NCBI GenBank assembly: GCA_021802595.1
Contig: JAJZRT010000052.1
Coordinates: 1-11,807 of the forward strand
Direction: 5' to 3'
Length of the DNA: 11,807 nt
Origin: Pseudomonadota bacterium
GTDB lineage: Bacteria > Pseudomonadota > Gammaproteobacteria > Burkholderiales > Thiobacillaceae
A model generated the notes under the pieces. That model saw only the letters and a program-made list of their open reading frames with translations. It did no database searches and had not been told where the DNA came from. Positions within the stretch are counted from its first letter, which is position 1; each line of letters opens with the position of its first letter. The translations under genes and the position numbers were made by a program. Shown in pieces: positions 1 to 7,453 of this stretch.

Positions 1-106
1 CACCACCACCAAGAACAAGAAGACCATGCCCGAGAAGATGGAGATCAGCAAGTTCGATCCCAAGGCTCGCAAGCATGTGATGTACAAGGAAACCAAGCTG
101 AAGTAA
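1..106 (+). CDS. rpmG: 50S ribosomal protein L33, 3' part
   Basis: This is the C-terminal part of large-subunit ribosomal protein L33. The reading frame starts at base 2 and ends with TAA at 104-106, giving 34 residues. It contains [20 protein letters not shown] followed by [14 protein letters not shown], which matches the C-terminal half of proteobacterial L33 (E. coli ends KFDPVVRQHVIYKEAKIK) almost position for position. About 20 N-terminal residues lie outside the window. L33 sits near the E site of the 50S subunit. In proteobacteria rpmG normally follows rpmB, which would be to the left. The gene is followed at once by a strong hairpin terminator and is convergent with the desaturase gene. 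Confidence 0.95.
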   Translation, partial: TTTKNKKTMPEKMEISKFDPKARKHVMYKETKLK

Positions 107-120
107 TTGTGGCTTGCTCC

Positions 121-154
121 AACAAAAAACCCGCCAGCAGGCGGGTTTTTTGTT
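121..154. terminator. Bidirectional intrinsic terminator between rpmG and the desaturase gene
   Basis: A perfect 15-bp inverted repeat, AACAAAAAACCCGCC / GGCGGGTTTTTTGTT, encloses a 4-base AGCA loop. The stem core is GC-rich. An A-run precedes it and a T-run follows, so the transcript on either strand has a GC hairpin followed by a U-tract. It starts 14 bases after the rpmG stop and lies 38 bases past the stop of the convergent desaturase gene, so it can end both transcripts. Confidence 0.93.
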
Positions 155-192
155 GCCTGCGTGCGGCCCGAAGGCCACACGTCCACACATTG

Positions 193-1365
193 TCAGGCGT
201 AGCAGCGCAGGCGCACCGAGAAATCCTTCAGCGACTGGATGCCGCTTTCCTCGGCACGCTTGCACCAGGCCTGCAGTTGATCGAGCAACTGCTCGCGGCT
301 GGCGGTGGAGCGACCCCAGATGGCGGCGAGCTCCTGGCGCATGCGATAGACCGTTTGCAGGCGCTCGCTCTTGCCCAGCAGGGTATCGAGCGCGGCCTTG
401 TCGGACGCGGCCAGCTCAGCCGGCTCCTTGTGCAGCCAGCGGCGGAAGCTGTCGAAATTCCAGTTCTGCGGCAGGTTCGCGCCGGCCTTCAGCTTGGCAA
501 TCTCGGCCTTGCTGTCTGCGCGCACGCTCTTCACGAAGCGCGTCATTACGTCGTAGCGATGGGTGATGACGGCCTGCAGGGTATCCAGATCGCACAGCGG
601 CTTGGCAGGCAGCCATTTCACCGTCGGCGCCACCTTGCGGATGGTCGCCAGGCCCACGTAGGACATCAGCTTGATGTAGAGCCAGCCGATGTCGAACTCG
701 TACCACTTGTTCGACAGCCGCGCCGAAGTGCCGTAGGCATGATGGTTGTTGTGCAGTTCCTCGCCGCCGATGAGGATGCCCCACGGGAAAATGTTGGTGC
801 TGGCATCTTCGCTGGCGAAGTTGCGGTAGCCCCAGTAGTGGCCGATGCCGTTGATGATGCCGGCGGCGGTGACCGGGATCCAGGCCATCTGCACGGCCCA
901 GATGGTCAGGCCGATGGGGCCGAACAAGGCGAGGTTGATCGCCATCATCAGCACGATGCCCTTGGCCGAATGGCGGCTGTAGACATTGCGCTCCATCCAG
1001 TCGTCGGGCGTGCCGTGGCCGTATTTTTCCAGCGTCTCGGTCACCTTGGCTTCGGCGCGATACAGTTCGGAGCCTTCCCAGAAAACCTTCTTGATGCCGC
1101 GGGTCTGCGGGCTGTGCGGGTCCTCTTCGGTCTCGCACTTGGCGTGGTGCTTGCGGTGGATGGCGACCCATTCCTTGGTGACCATGCCGGTGGTAAGCCA
1201 CAGCCAGAAACGGAAGAAGTGGCTGACGATGGGGTGCAGGTCGACGGCACGGTGTGCCTGCGAACGGTGCAGGAAAATGGTGACAGCGGCGATGGTGATG
1301 TGCGTCAGGCCGAGCGCGGCCAGCACATAACCCCACCAGGGTAAATCCAACAAGCCTAATTGCAT
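193..1365 (-). CDS. Membrane fatty acid (acyl-CoA/acyl-lipid) desaturase with C-terminal helical extension
   Basis: This is a di-iron, delta-9-type membrane fatty acid desaturase of 390 residues that introduces a double bond into saturated acyl chains at the inner membrane. The full histidine set of the stearoyl-CoA desaturase family is present: H33-x4-H38 (HRSQAH), H70-RK-HH74 (HRKHH), N172-x3-H176 (NGIGH) and H205-NN-HH209 (HNNHH), nine histidines in all. Hydrophobic segments lie near residues 9-31, 45-62, 135-157 and 158-180. The catalytic core ends near residue 250. A hydrophilic, helix-rich tail of about 140 residues follows, and its last ~90 residues resemble the end of ISL3-family transposases (see findings). 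The ATG at 1363-1365 has only a weak GGAA upstream. The gene is 61 bases downstream of the MscS gene on the same strand and has its own promoter candidate. Acyl-CoA versus acyl-lipid substrate cannot be decided from sequence. Confidence 0.93.
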   Translation of the reverse strand: MQLGLLDLPWWGYVLAALGLTHITIAAVTIFLHRSQAHRAVDLHPIVSHFFRFWLWLTTGMVTKEWVAIHRKHHAKCETEEDPHSPQTRGIKKVFWEGSELYRAEAKVTETLEKYGHGTPDDWMERNVYSRHSAKGIVLMMAINLALFGPIGLTIWAVQMAWIPVTAAGIINGIGHYWGYRNFASEDASTNIFPWGILIGGEELHNNHHAYGTSARLSNKWYEFDIGWLYIKLMSYVGLATIRKVAPTVKWLPAKPLCDLDTLQAVITHRYDVMTRFVKSVRADSKAEIAKLKAGANLPQNWNFDSFRRWLHKEPAELAASDKAALDTLLGKSERLQTVYRMRQELAAIWGRSTASREQLLDQLQAWCKRAEESGIQSLKDFSVRLRCYA

Positions 1366-1386
1366 GGTTCAGGGTTCCAAAAAAGG

Positions 1387-1430
1387 ATAATAGCGTCCGC
1401 TAATTTACGGACAAATTCCATAAAAATCAA
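1387..1430 (-). promoter_or_regulatory. Candidate desaturase promoter with an inverted-repeat operator
   Basis: Reading leftward, TTGATT (1430-1425) is followed after exactly 17 bp by TAAATT (1407-1402), a reasonable sigma70-type -35/-10 pair. A second, overlapping option is TTGTCC (1414-1409) with TATTAT (1392-1387) at 16 bp. A 5-bp inverted repeat GTCCG-N8-CGGAC (1395-1412) encloses the first -10, so a dimeric repressor bound there would block transcription. In other proteobacteria TetR-type regulators control desaturase genes in this way. No such regulator is in the window and its identity is unknown. The -35 overlaps the stop codon of the upstream MscS gene. Confidence 0.45.
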
Positions 1431-2716
1431 GGATTATTCTCAATCGGCGGCAACTGGGCCAGATGCACGACCCGTTGCGGGAAGGGGATCTCGATGCCGG
1501 CGGCCTTGAAACGCCGCCAGATCGCCCAGTTGATGTCGGAACGCAGGTTGGCCTGCCCCTCGCTCGGGTCGCGTATCCATACGGCCAGTTCCAGCAGGAT
1601 GCCGTTATCGCCGAATTCCTTCAGAAACACCCTGGGCGGACTCTCCGACTCATCGTGCACCACCCGGACATGGCTGTTCGCCGCTTCCAGCACCAGGCGC
1701 TCCGCCTGCTCCAGGTCGGCATCGTAGGCGACCTGCACGGGCAGGGTGATCCGCACGTTGGGCTTGGACAGCGAATGGTTGACGACGGTCTGCGTAATCA
1801 ACGTCTCGTTGGGGACGATGGTTTCGGTGCCGTCGAGCGCTTTCAGCAGGGTATAGCGTGTATTGATCTGGCTGACCTCGCCGTATTTGTTGTCGACCGT
1901 GACCAGATCGCCGATACGCACCGAACGGTCGAGCAGGATGATGAAGCCGGAAATGTAATTGCTGGCCACCTTCTGCAAACCGAAGCCGATCCCCACGCCA
2001 AGCGCGCCGCCGAACACCGACAGCACGGTGAGGTCGATCCCCACCGCCGGCAGCGCCACCAGCACGGCAAGGATCAGCAGAACGGTGCGGGCGGCTTTCG
2101 ACAGGGCCAGGCGCAGCGACAGGTTCATCTGCGTGATGCCCATCAGGCGATTTTCGACGAGACGCGCCAGCGCCAGCGCAACAACGAGCGCCACCACGAT
2201 TACCCCCGCCGCCTGGAACAGCAGCCACAGCGAGAAGCGGTGGTCGCCCGACTGGAACGACAGCGCTTCCATGGCCATGTGGATGCGCGGCAGCAGGCCG
2301 GTGATGTGCAGCGCAAACGCACCCCAGATCAGCCAGGCAGCCGTGCGCTCCCACAACTTGAGCGATTCGCGTGGCTTGAGCGCGTAGCGCAGCGCATACG
2401 CCACCAGCCGCACGCCCGCCAGGGCCAGCAGGAGCGGCACGGCCAGATCCAGCAGATGCGTCGGGGTCAGCCAGTTACGGACCAGGCTGCGCCCGACCAG
2501 CAGCGCCAGCAGCATCACGAGCGGAAATCCCACCCGGCGTACGCCGGCGTGCCACACGGTATCCGTCTTCTTGAGCCTGGGCCTGAGCAGGTACATCGCG
2601 CCCCAGGCAACGAGCGCGCAGACTGCCAGTATGCCTAGCTGCCATGACAGATCGACGTTCCTGCTGTCCTCGATGAGGCGCGTCAGCAGGTTGTCAAAGG
2701 GGATCGGTTGGGTCAC
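1427..2716 (-). CDS. MscS-family mechanosensitive channel
   Basis: This inner-membrane small-conductance mechanosensitive channel protein releases solutes under hypo-osmotic stress. Counted from the longer GTG start at 2722 (431 residues), it has about six hydrophobic segments (near 26-46, 64-81, 91-115, 125-145, 165-188 and 208-228). The pore-lining TM3 follows at about 231-262 with the Gly/Ala-rich pattern GGALGVGIGFGLQKVASNYI. The soluble beta and C-terminal domains then follow and end with EIPFPQ (411-416), the conserved MscS tail. E. coli MscS is only 286 residues, so this is one of the larger relatives with extra N-terminal helices. I chose the GTG at 2716 because GAGG (2725-2722) sits 5 bases before it. 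The in-frame GTG at 2722 has no Shine-Dalgarno sequence. That ribosome site overlaps the stop codon of the upstream FadL gene, which suggests translational coupling. Confidence 0.92.
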   Translation of the reverse strand: MTQPIPFDNLLTRLIEDSRNVDLSWQLGILAVCALVAWGAMYLLRPRLKKTDTVWHAGVRRVGFPLVMLLALLVGRSLVRNWLTPTHLLDLAVPLLLALAGVRLVAYALRYALKPRESLKLWERTAAWLIWGAFALHITGLLPRIHMAMEALSFQSGDHRFSLWLLFQAAGVIVVALVVALALARLVENRLMGITQMNLSLRLALSKAARTVLLILAVLVALPAVGIDLTVLSVFGGALGVGIGFGLQKVASNYISGFIILLDRSVRIGDLVTVDNKYGEVSQINTRYTLLKALDGTETIVPNETLITQTVVNHSLSKPNVRITLPVQVAYDADLEQAERLVLEAANSHVRVVHDESESPPRVFLKEFGDNGILLELAVWIRDPSEGQANLRSDINWAIWRRFKAAGIEIPFPQRVVHLAQLPPIENNP

Positions 2717-2723
2717 GGCCACC

Positions 2724-3950
2724 TCAGAAGCTATGCGTGTATTGCACGCTCAGGATATCGACCTGGTTGTCATATTGGCCATTGAGCGTGGTGCCATTAT
2801 CCGTGCTCTGCAACCCCGGGGAATTTACAAAAAGATGCGCATAGCCAAAGTCCAGCGCTCCCCGCCCGGATAATCGATACTGCCCTCCCAAAGCCACCCA
2901 GGTACGGGCGCCATCGGGAATGCGGGGCGTGCGGTAGCGGTCCGATACCGGCGCTTCGTCATACGCGAGGCCGCCACGCAGGCTCAGCTTGTCGCTCATG
3001 TGCCAGGTGGCGCCCAGCGAATAACGCAGAATGTCCTGCCAGTTCTCGGGGGTGGTTTTGTTGATCGTGCCCTGGACGGGCAGCTTGTCGAAAGAACTCC
3101 ACCCGGTCCAGGTCACGTCCGCCAACAGATCCCATCGGGGCGACAGCGCGTGGAACAGGCTCAGCGACGCGCTGGCCGGCAGGGTAATGTCGGCCGTGAC
3201 AGGGCCATTGAGGGGGGCGACCGTCGGATTGGACGTGCTGGAGGTGCCATCCAGCGTGTAGCGAACCTCGGAACGGTAGGACAGGCCGATCCGCGTGGCG
3301 TGGCCGGCCTGCCACAGGGCGCCCAGGTTGTATCCCCAGCCATAGTCGCTCCCCTTGATTTGCACGAGGGGAACGACAGTAAATGTGGGCGGAAGTGGCT
3401 GCCGGTTGGTCAGCACCGCTTCGATCCACTGGACATTGAGTCCCGCACCCAGCGACACGGTATCGCTGAGTTTGTAGGCGATGGACGGATTCAGGTTGAC
3501 GGTCTTCACTTCGGATTTGATGGCCTGATAGCGCCCGATCCAGCCGGGGTCATATTCGGTCTTGAGCCCGAAGGGGCTGTTGAGGCCGACCCCCAGATGG
3601 ACCTTGGGAGCCAGGCGGTAGGCGAAATAGGCATTGGGCACGAAGGACCAGCTACCTGCATCGCCGCCCTGCCCTCCGCCAATGGCTGGGCTGACCGTCC
3701 CCGAAAACTCCGCCTGGGGCTTGATCAGGTGGCCCACCACCACGATTTGCCTATCCGGCAACCGCGTCATGCCCGCGGGATTGAAGAAAATCGTGCTGGC
3801 ATCTTCAGCGACTGCTGCTGCCCCCGCATAGGCATTGCCCAGGCCGCTGGCGTTCTGTTCGATCAGCGCAAAGCCGGCGGCCTGGGCCAGTCCTGGCAAT
3901 CCGGCCAGCGCCAAGCCAACGGTAAGGCGGTTGAGAGGGAATGGGAACAT
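2724..3950 (-). CDS. FadL/OmpP1/TodX-family outer-membrane transporter
   Basis: This outer-membrane beta-barrel channel takes up long-chain fatty acids or other hydrophobic compounds, with 408 residues from the chosen start. Residues 1-24 form a signal peptide that ends LAQA before AGFALIEQ. The next stretch is the FadL N-terminal hatch signature: GLGNAYAGAAAVAEDAST and then FFNPAGM (NPAG at 57-60). The rest alternates polar and hydrophobic strands and ends in a terminal phenylalanine (YTHSF), as expected for BAM-inserted barrels. A 16-residue longer reading from 3998 is possible, but the ATG at 3950 has GGAG 6 bases upstream and begins exactly at a signal peptide. The gene lies 28 bases after the acyl-CoA ligase and its stop abuts the MscS gene. 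Pairing with the ligase favours fatty acids over aromatic substrates, but the family alone does not settle this. Confidence 0.93.
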   Translation of the reverse strand: MFPFPLNRLTVGLALAGLPGLAQAAGFALIEQNASGLGNAYAGAAAVAEDASTIFFNPAGMTRLPDRQIVVVGHLIKPQAEFSGTVSPAIGGGQGGDAGSWSFVPNAYFAYRLAPKVHLGVGLNSPFGLKTEYDPGWIGRYQAIKSEVKTVNLNPSIAYKLSDTVSLGAGLNVQWIEAVLTNRQPLPPTFTVVPLVQIKGSDYGWGYNLGALWQAGHATRIGLSYRSEVRYTLDGTSSTSNPTVAPLNGPVTADITLPASASLSLFHALSPRWDLLADVTWTGWSSFDKLPVQGTINKTTPENWQDILRYSLGATWHMSDKLSLRGGLAYDEAPVSDRYRTPRIPDGARTWVALGGQYRLSGRGALDFGYAHLFVNSPGLQSTDNGTTLNGQYDNQVDILSVQYTHSF

Positions 3951-3978
3951 GGGTATCTCCGTGGCAACATGAAATGGA

Positions 3979-5793
3979 TTAGCGTGCGAAATCGGCATAC
4001 ATGGCCTCGACCGCAGCGCGGTAACGATCGAGCACCTGGTCGCGCTTGATTTTCAGGGTGGGGGTCAGCAGGCCGTCGTCCACCGTCCACGGCCTGAGTT
4101 CGGGATGCAGCCGGCGGATCTGGGCATAGCCCGGGAAATGCCTGAGATGATGCGCCACGCGCTGGGTCAGCGCCTTCAACACCCTGGGGTCGCGCAATGC
4201 CCCGGAATGTCCAGGATCGACATGGAGGTGCGTGGCGAATGCCTGCCAGTGCTCCTCGTTGAGCACGGTCAGGGCCGCAAGATAGGGCTTGCCTTCGCCG
4301 ATGACCATCACCTGTTCGAACAGCGGGTCGAGCAGGATGGCGGATTCCATGTCGGTAGGCGGCACCTTCTCGCCGTTGTTCAGCACGATGATGTCCTTGA
4401 TGCGCCCGGTGATGTGGTAGTGGCCCCAGGCGTCCACCGTGGCCTGGTCGCCGCTGTGCAGCCAGCCCTCGCTGTCGATCATGGCGCGGGTGGCGGCCTC
4501 GTCCTGCCAATAGCCGCGCATGACGCAGCGGCTGCGCGTCAGCAGCTCGTCATTGGCGCCGATCCTCACCTCGATCCCGGGCAGCGGCAGGCCGATGCTG
4601 GAAGGCACGTTCGACTCCGGGCGGTTCACACATACCACCGGGCTGGTCTCGGTGAGGCCATAGCCCTGGATGATCGGCACACCGAGGCCGATGAAGATGT
4701 GCGCGATCTCCGGCGAGAGCGCAGCCCCCCCCGAAATCGCCAGCCGCAGCCGGCCTCCCAGTTTCTCCGTGACATTGCGCGCCACCTGCTTGTCGAGCAG
4801 CGGCCACAGCAGCAATTCCGGATTCCATCGCGCGCGCCCCTGGCTGCGTTCGAAGCGCCGCCAGCCAACATGCACCGCCAGCCTGAACACCAGCCGGGCG
4901 AGCAGCCCCTTCTTCTCCAGGCCGTCCTGGATCCGGCGGTAGACCCGCTCGTAGATGCGCGGCACCGAGATCAGGATGGTCGGGCGGATGGCCTGCAGAT
5001 CCTGCGCCAGCTGGGCGATCGAACGCGCATAGGCGACTTCGGCCCCGATCAGCATCGGCAGATAGTAGCCGCCGGTGCGCTCCAGCGTGTGAGACATGGG
5101 CAGAAAGGACAGGAACACCTCGTGCGGGTCGAAATCGGCGCACTGCGAGGCATAGTACGCATTCCACAGCAGGTTTTCGTGGGTCAGCATCACCCCCTTG
5201 GGCCGCCCGGTGGTACCCGAGGTGTAGACGATGCTGGCCAGCAGGTCGGCGGTGAGATGACGTTCGGGCACCGGCGTGCCCGCCGCGGCGGCGAGCCAGT
5301 CGGCCGCCACCACGAAGCGCGTGCTCCAGTTCACCAAGCCGTCGTCCGGCGCAGCCAGGCTGACAATGTGTTGCAGCGTGTTGGCCGATCCGGCAATTTC
5401 GGCCAGTTTCTTGTGCTGGAACCTGCCTTCGACCAGCAACAGCCTGGCGCCGGAATGATTGAGAATATAAGCTGCACTCTCCGGGCGATCATCGAGGTAC
5501 AGGGGTACCGTGACCAGCCCCAGTGCCAGCGCCGCCTGGTCGAAGATCACCCACTCGACGCTGTTTCTGAGCATCACCGCCACGCGGTCGCCGGGGACCA
5601 GTCCCTCTTTCACCAGCGCCGCCTGCCAGCGTGTGACTTCAGTCGCCACCTGCGCCCAGGTGAAGCTCACCCAGGTATCGCGCGCCTCGTCGAACTGGCG
5701 GTAGGCCACCTGATCCGGCGTCGCGGCAACGCGTGCGCGAAACAAACCGGACAAGGTGCCAAGCGAATCAGGGTGGAAGGACACATCTGCCAT
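3979..5793 (-). CDS. Long-chain acyl-CoA ligase (AMP-forming, FAA1-type)
   Basis: This is an ATP-dependent acyl-CoA synthetase of 604 residues. It adenylates a fatty acid and transfers it to CoA, at the inner face of the cytoplasmic membrane. ANL-superfamily motifs appear in order: the phosphate-binding loop YTSGTTGRPKG (190-200), GYGLTET (377-383), the SGD of GWLHSGD (443-449), the hinge region GRIKD (463-467) and a C-terminal LTPTLKIKR (576-584) containing the usual catalytic lysine. The length and the LTPTxK ending match the FAA1/ACSL-like long-chain branch rather than the shorter E. coli FadD. The ATG at 5793 has only a weak ribosome site. The gene is followed by fadL-type and mscS-type genes on the same strand. 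The chain-length preference is inferred. Activation of incoming fatty acids by 'vectorial acylation' fits the adjacent FadL. Confidence 0.93.
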   Translation of the reverse strand: MADVSFHPDSLGTLSGLFRARVAATPDQVAYRQFDEARDTWVSFTWAQVATEVTRWQAALVKEGLVPGDRVAVMLRNSVEWVIFDQAALALGLVTVPLYLDDRPESAAYILNHSGARLLLVEGRFQHKKLAEIAGSANTLQHIVSLAAPDDGLVNWSTRFVVAADWLAAAAGTPVPERHLTADLLASIVYTSGTTGRPKGVMLTHENLLWNAYYASQCADFDPHEVFLSFLPMSHTLERTGGYYLPMLIGAEVAYARSIAQLAQDLQAIRPTILISVPRIYERVYRRIQDGLEKKGLLARLVFRLAVHVGWRRFERSQGRARWNPELLLWPLLDKQVARNVTEKLGGRLRLAISGGAALSPEIAHIFIGLGVPIIQGYGLTETSPVVCVNRPESNVPSSIGLPLPGIEVRIGANDELLTRSRCVMRGYWQDEAATRAMIDSEGWLHSGDQATVDAWGHYHITGRIKDIIVLNNGEKVPPTDMESAILLDPLFEQVMVIGEGKPYLAALTVLNEEHWQAFATHLHVDPGHSGALRDPRVLKALTQRVAHHLRHFPGYAQIRRLHPELRPWTVDDGLLTPTLKIKRDQVLDRYRAAVEAMYADFAR

Positions 5794-5853
5794 ATCAGCT
5801 TATTCGAACGGCCGAAGGGAACGCCGCATTGATAGACGCAAAGCCCGGGTGGG

Positions 5854-7137
5854 TCAAGCGGCAGCCTTGACCAGAACGGCGGCGAAGAAACCGTCCGTTC
5901 CGTGCACGACGGGCGACAGCTTCAGCATGGCGCCGGTATCGAGCGGAATCCTGTGTTGCGCCAGCAGTTCGTTGACCGGCAGCAGCGTGAAACCGCCTTC
6001 CGCCAGCAGCGCCTCGACGATGGCCTCGTTTTCCTCCGGCAGCAGGCTGCAGGTGGCATACACCAGCCGGCCGCCGGGCTTGAGCAACTTTGCTGCCGCA
6101 CGCAGGATGGACGCCTGTTTCCGCGTCAGTTCCGCCACGCTTTCGGGTGACTGGCGGAATTTCAGGTCAGGGTTGCGGCGCAGCGTGCCAAGGCCGGAAC
6201 ACGGCGCATCGACCAGCACGCGGTCGAGCTTGCCCGCCAGCCGCTTCACCCGCGTGTCGCTCTCCGACGCGATCAGCTGCGGCATGACATTGGACAGCCC
6301 CGAGCGCGCCAGCCGCGGCTTCAGGTTGGCGAGCCGCTTCTCAGCCACGTCGAAGGCATACAGGCGCCCGGTCGACGCCATCATCGCGCCGATGGCGAGC
6401 GTCTTGCCGCCCGCCCCGGCGCAGAAATCGCACACCATCTCGCCGCGCCGCGCACCGAGCAGCAGGGCCAGCAGCTGGCTGCCTTCGTCCTGCACTTCCA
6501 GGCTGCCGTCGAGAAACAGCGGATGGCGGTTGATCGCCGGATGATCCTTGAAACGGATGCCCCAGGGCGAATACGGCGTCGGCGCGACCGCGAATCCTTC
6601 CTCGCGCAATTGCGCCAGCACGGCGTCGCGGCCGGCCTTGTGCGTGTTCACCCGCACATCGAGCGGCGCCGGCTGCTGCAAGGCGCGGCCGAGCGCGAGG
6701 AGGTCGGTGTCGCTCATCGATGGCCGCAGCTTCTCGACCACCCAGTCGGGCAGTTCTGCGCTCACCGCAAGCGGCAAATCGTCCGTCCTGGCGCTGCGGA
6801 TATGGTCGATCAGTTCGGGCTTGGCGAATTTCTCCAGCGTCGCGCCGCTCATGCCGCGCACCTTGATCAGCCAGGCGACGATCAGCGTGCGCGGGTTGGC
6901 CGCCGGCACCACGACCGACAGATAGCGGTAGCGCCGCAACACGCCGAACACGGCTTCCGCCACGAAGGCGCGGTCGTGCGAGCCGAGTTTCCTGTGCTCG
7001 CGGAAAAACGCCGACAGTACGGCGTCGGCCGGTCGGGTGAAGTCCAGCACCAGATCGAGCGCCTGGGTGGCAAGTTGCAGCAGCGGGGGGGTCAGTTCCA
7101 TCGGGAGTGGCGGCAGGTTGACGGGTAGCAGGGGCAT
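5854..7137 (-). CDS. rsmB: RsmB-like 16S rRNA (cytosine-5) methyltransferase
   Basis: This is an S-adenosylmethionine-dependent RNA m5C methyltransferase of the RsmB/NOL1/NOP2/Sun family, 427 residues; E. coli RsmB, which modifies C967 of 16S rRNA, has 429. A NusB-like helical domain occupies about residues 18-110. The catalytic domain holds the SAM loop CAGAGGKT (239-246), motif IV DAPCSG (310-315, Cys313, the base-release cysteine) and motif VI ATCS (361-364, Cys363, the nucleophile). It ends with the typical GTDGFFAAVL. The start at 7137 is preceded by a G-rich stretch directly against the ATG. An in-frame ATG at 7101 is an alternative without a clear ribosome site. The gene follows the small unknown gene by 13 bases. 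RsmB and RsmF paralogues are hard to separate by eye. The NusB-like N-terminus and the length favour RsmB. Confidence 0.87.
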   Translation of the reverse strand: MPLLPVNLPPLPMELTPPLLQLATQALDLVLDFTRPADAVLSAFFREHRKLGSHDRAFVAEAVFGVLRRYRYLSVVVPAANPRTLIVAWLIKVRGMSGATLEKFAKPELIDHIRSARTDDLPLAVSAELPDWVVEKLRPSMSDTDLLALGRALQQPAPLDVRVNTHKAGRDAVLAQLREEGFAVAPTPYSPWGIRFKDHPAINRHPLFLDGSLEVQDEGSQLLALLLGARRGEMVCDFCAGAGGKTLAIGAMMASTGRLYAFDVAEKRLANLKPRLARSGLSNVMPQLIASESDTRVKRLAGKLDRVLVDAPCSGLGTLRRNPDLKFRQSPESVAELTRKQASILRAAAKLLKPGGRLVYATCSLLPEENEAIVEALLAEGGFTLLPVNELLAQHRIPLDTGAMLKLSPVVHGTDGFFAAVLVKAAA

Positions 7138-7150
7138 CCCCGCCAGGGGT

Positions 7151-7453
7151 TTACTCGTCTTCGCCGAGCTCGGGATCCCAGCCCTTTTCGCGCGCGCGTT
7201 CCGTGGCCATCCTGTACAGGGCCGCGTGGCGCTCGCGCAGTTCGGGCGGCAGGCGGCTCGGCAGGTTGCCGTATTTGTCCCACTCGGCTTCGATCTTCTC
7301 GGTCAAGGACTGCATCTGCCCCAACTGCCAGCCGGCACAATCCTCGCTTTCAGGAATGAAACCGAACAACCAGCCGTCGAGCACGACGCGCGCCAGCATC
7401 GTGACGCCGTGCTTGTCGTTGTAGAAACCGGCATAGGTCATTTTGGTATTCAT
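7151..7453 (-). CDS. Small conserved-looking protein of unknown function
   Basis: This is a 100-residue protein that I do not recognise. It has no signal peptide or membrane segment. The N-terminal half (residues 6-45) looks beta-rich, with VTMLARVVLDGWLFGFIPE and a single cysteine at 39. The C-terminal half is highly charged and probably helical (TEKIEAEWDKYG, then LPPELRERHAALYRMATERA) and ends in an acidic tail. It is likely to be real: its ATG (7453-7451) overlaps the psiE stop (7452-7450) as ATGA, an AGAGA lies 9 bases upstream, and it ends 13 bases before rsmB. The overlap implies translational coupling to psiE. An in-frame ATG at 7441 is an alternative start. No function can be assigned. 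Confidence 0.75.
   Translation of the reverse strand: MNTKMTYAGFYNDKHGVTMLARVVLDGWLFGFIPESEDCAGWQLGQMQSLTEKIEAEWDKYGNLPSRLPPELRERHAALYRMATERAREKGWDPELGEDE

Noticed and set aside
193..468. An actual insertion sequence or transposase remnant at the desaturase 3' end
   Set aside because: The reading frame is continuous, only the C-terminal helical type is seen, no DDE core or terminal inverted repeats are present, and the terminator region beyond is intact. If related, it is a domain fusion and not a mobile element.
109..1344. A 411-codon open frame on the + strand
   Set aside because: It is antisense to the desaturase with its nine conserved histidines and runs through the rpmG terminator. 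No ribosome site or domain was seen.
1463..2638. A 391-codon open frame on the + strand
   Set aside because: It is antisense to the MscS channel. The product is dominated by Gln/His/Arg and looks like a frame shadow.
3951..3998. A 16-residue longer N-terminus for the FadL protein
   Set aside because: It overlaps the ligase stop, lacks a ribosome site and would bury the signal peptide. The ATG at 3950 has a well-spaced GGAG and begins the signal peptide.
4105..5832. A 575-codon open frame on the + strand
   Set aside because: It is antisense to the acyl-CoA ligase, whose motifs are intact. The predicted product is rich in His/Gln/Arg with no recognisable domain. Long antisense frames are expected in high-GC coding DNA.
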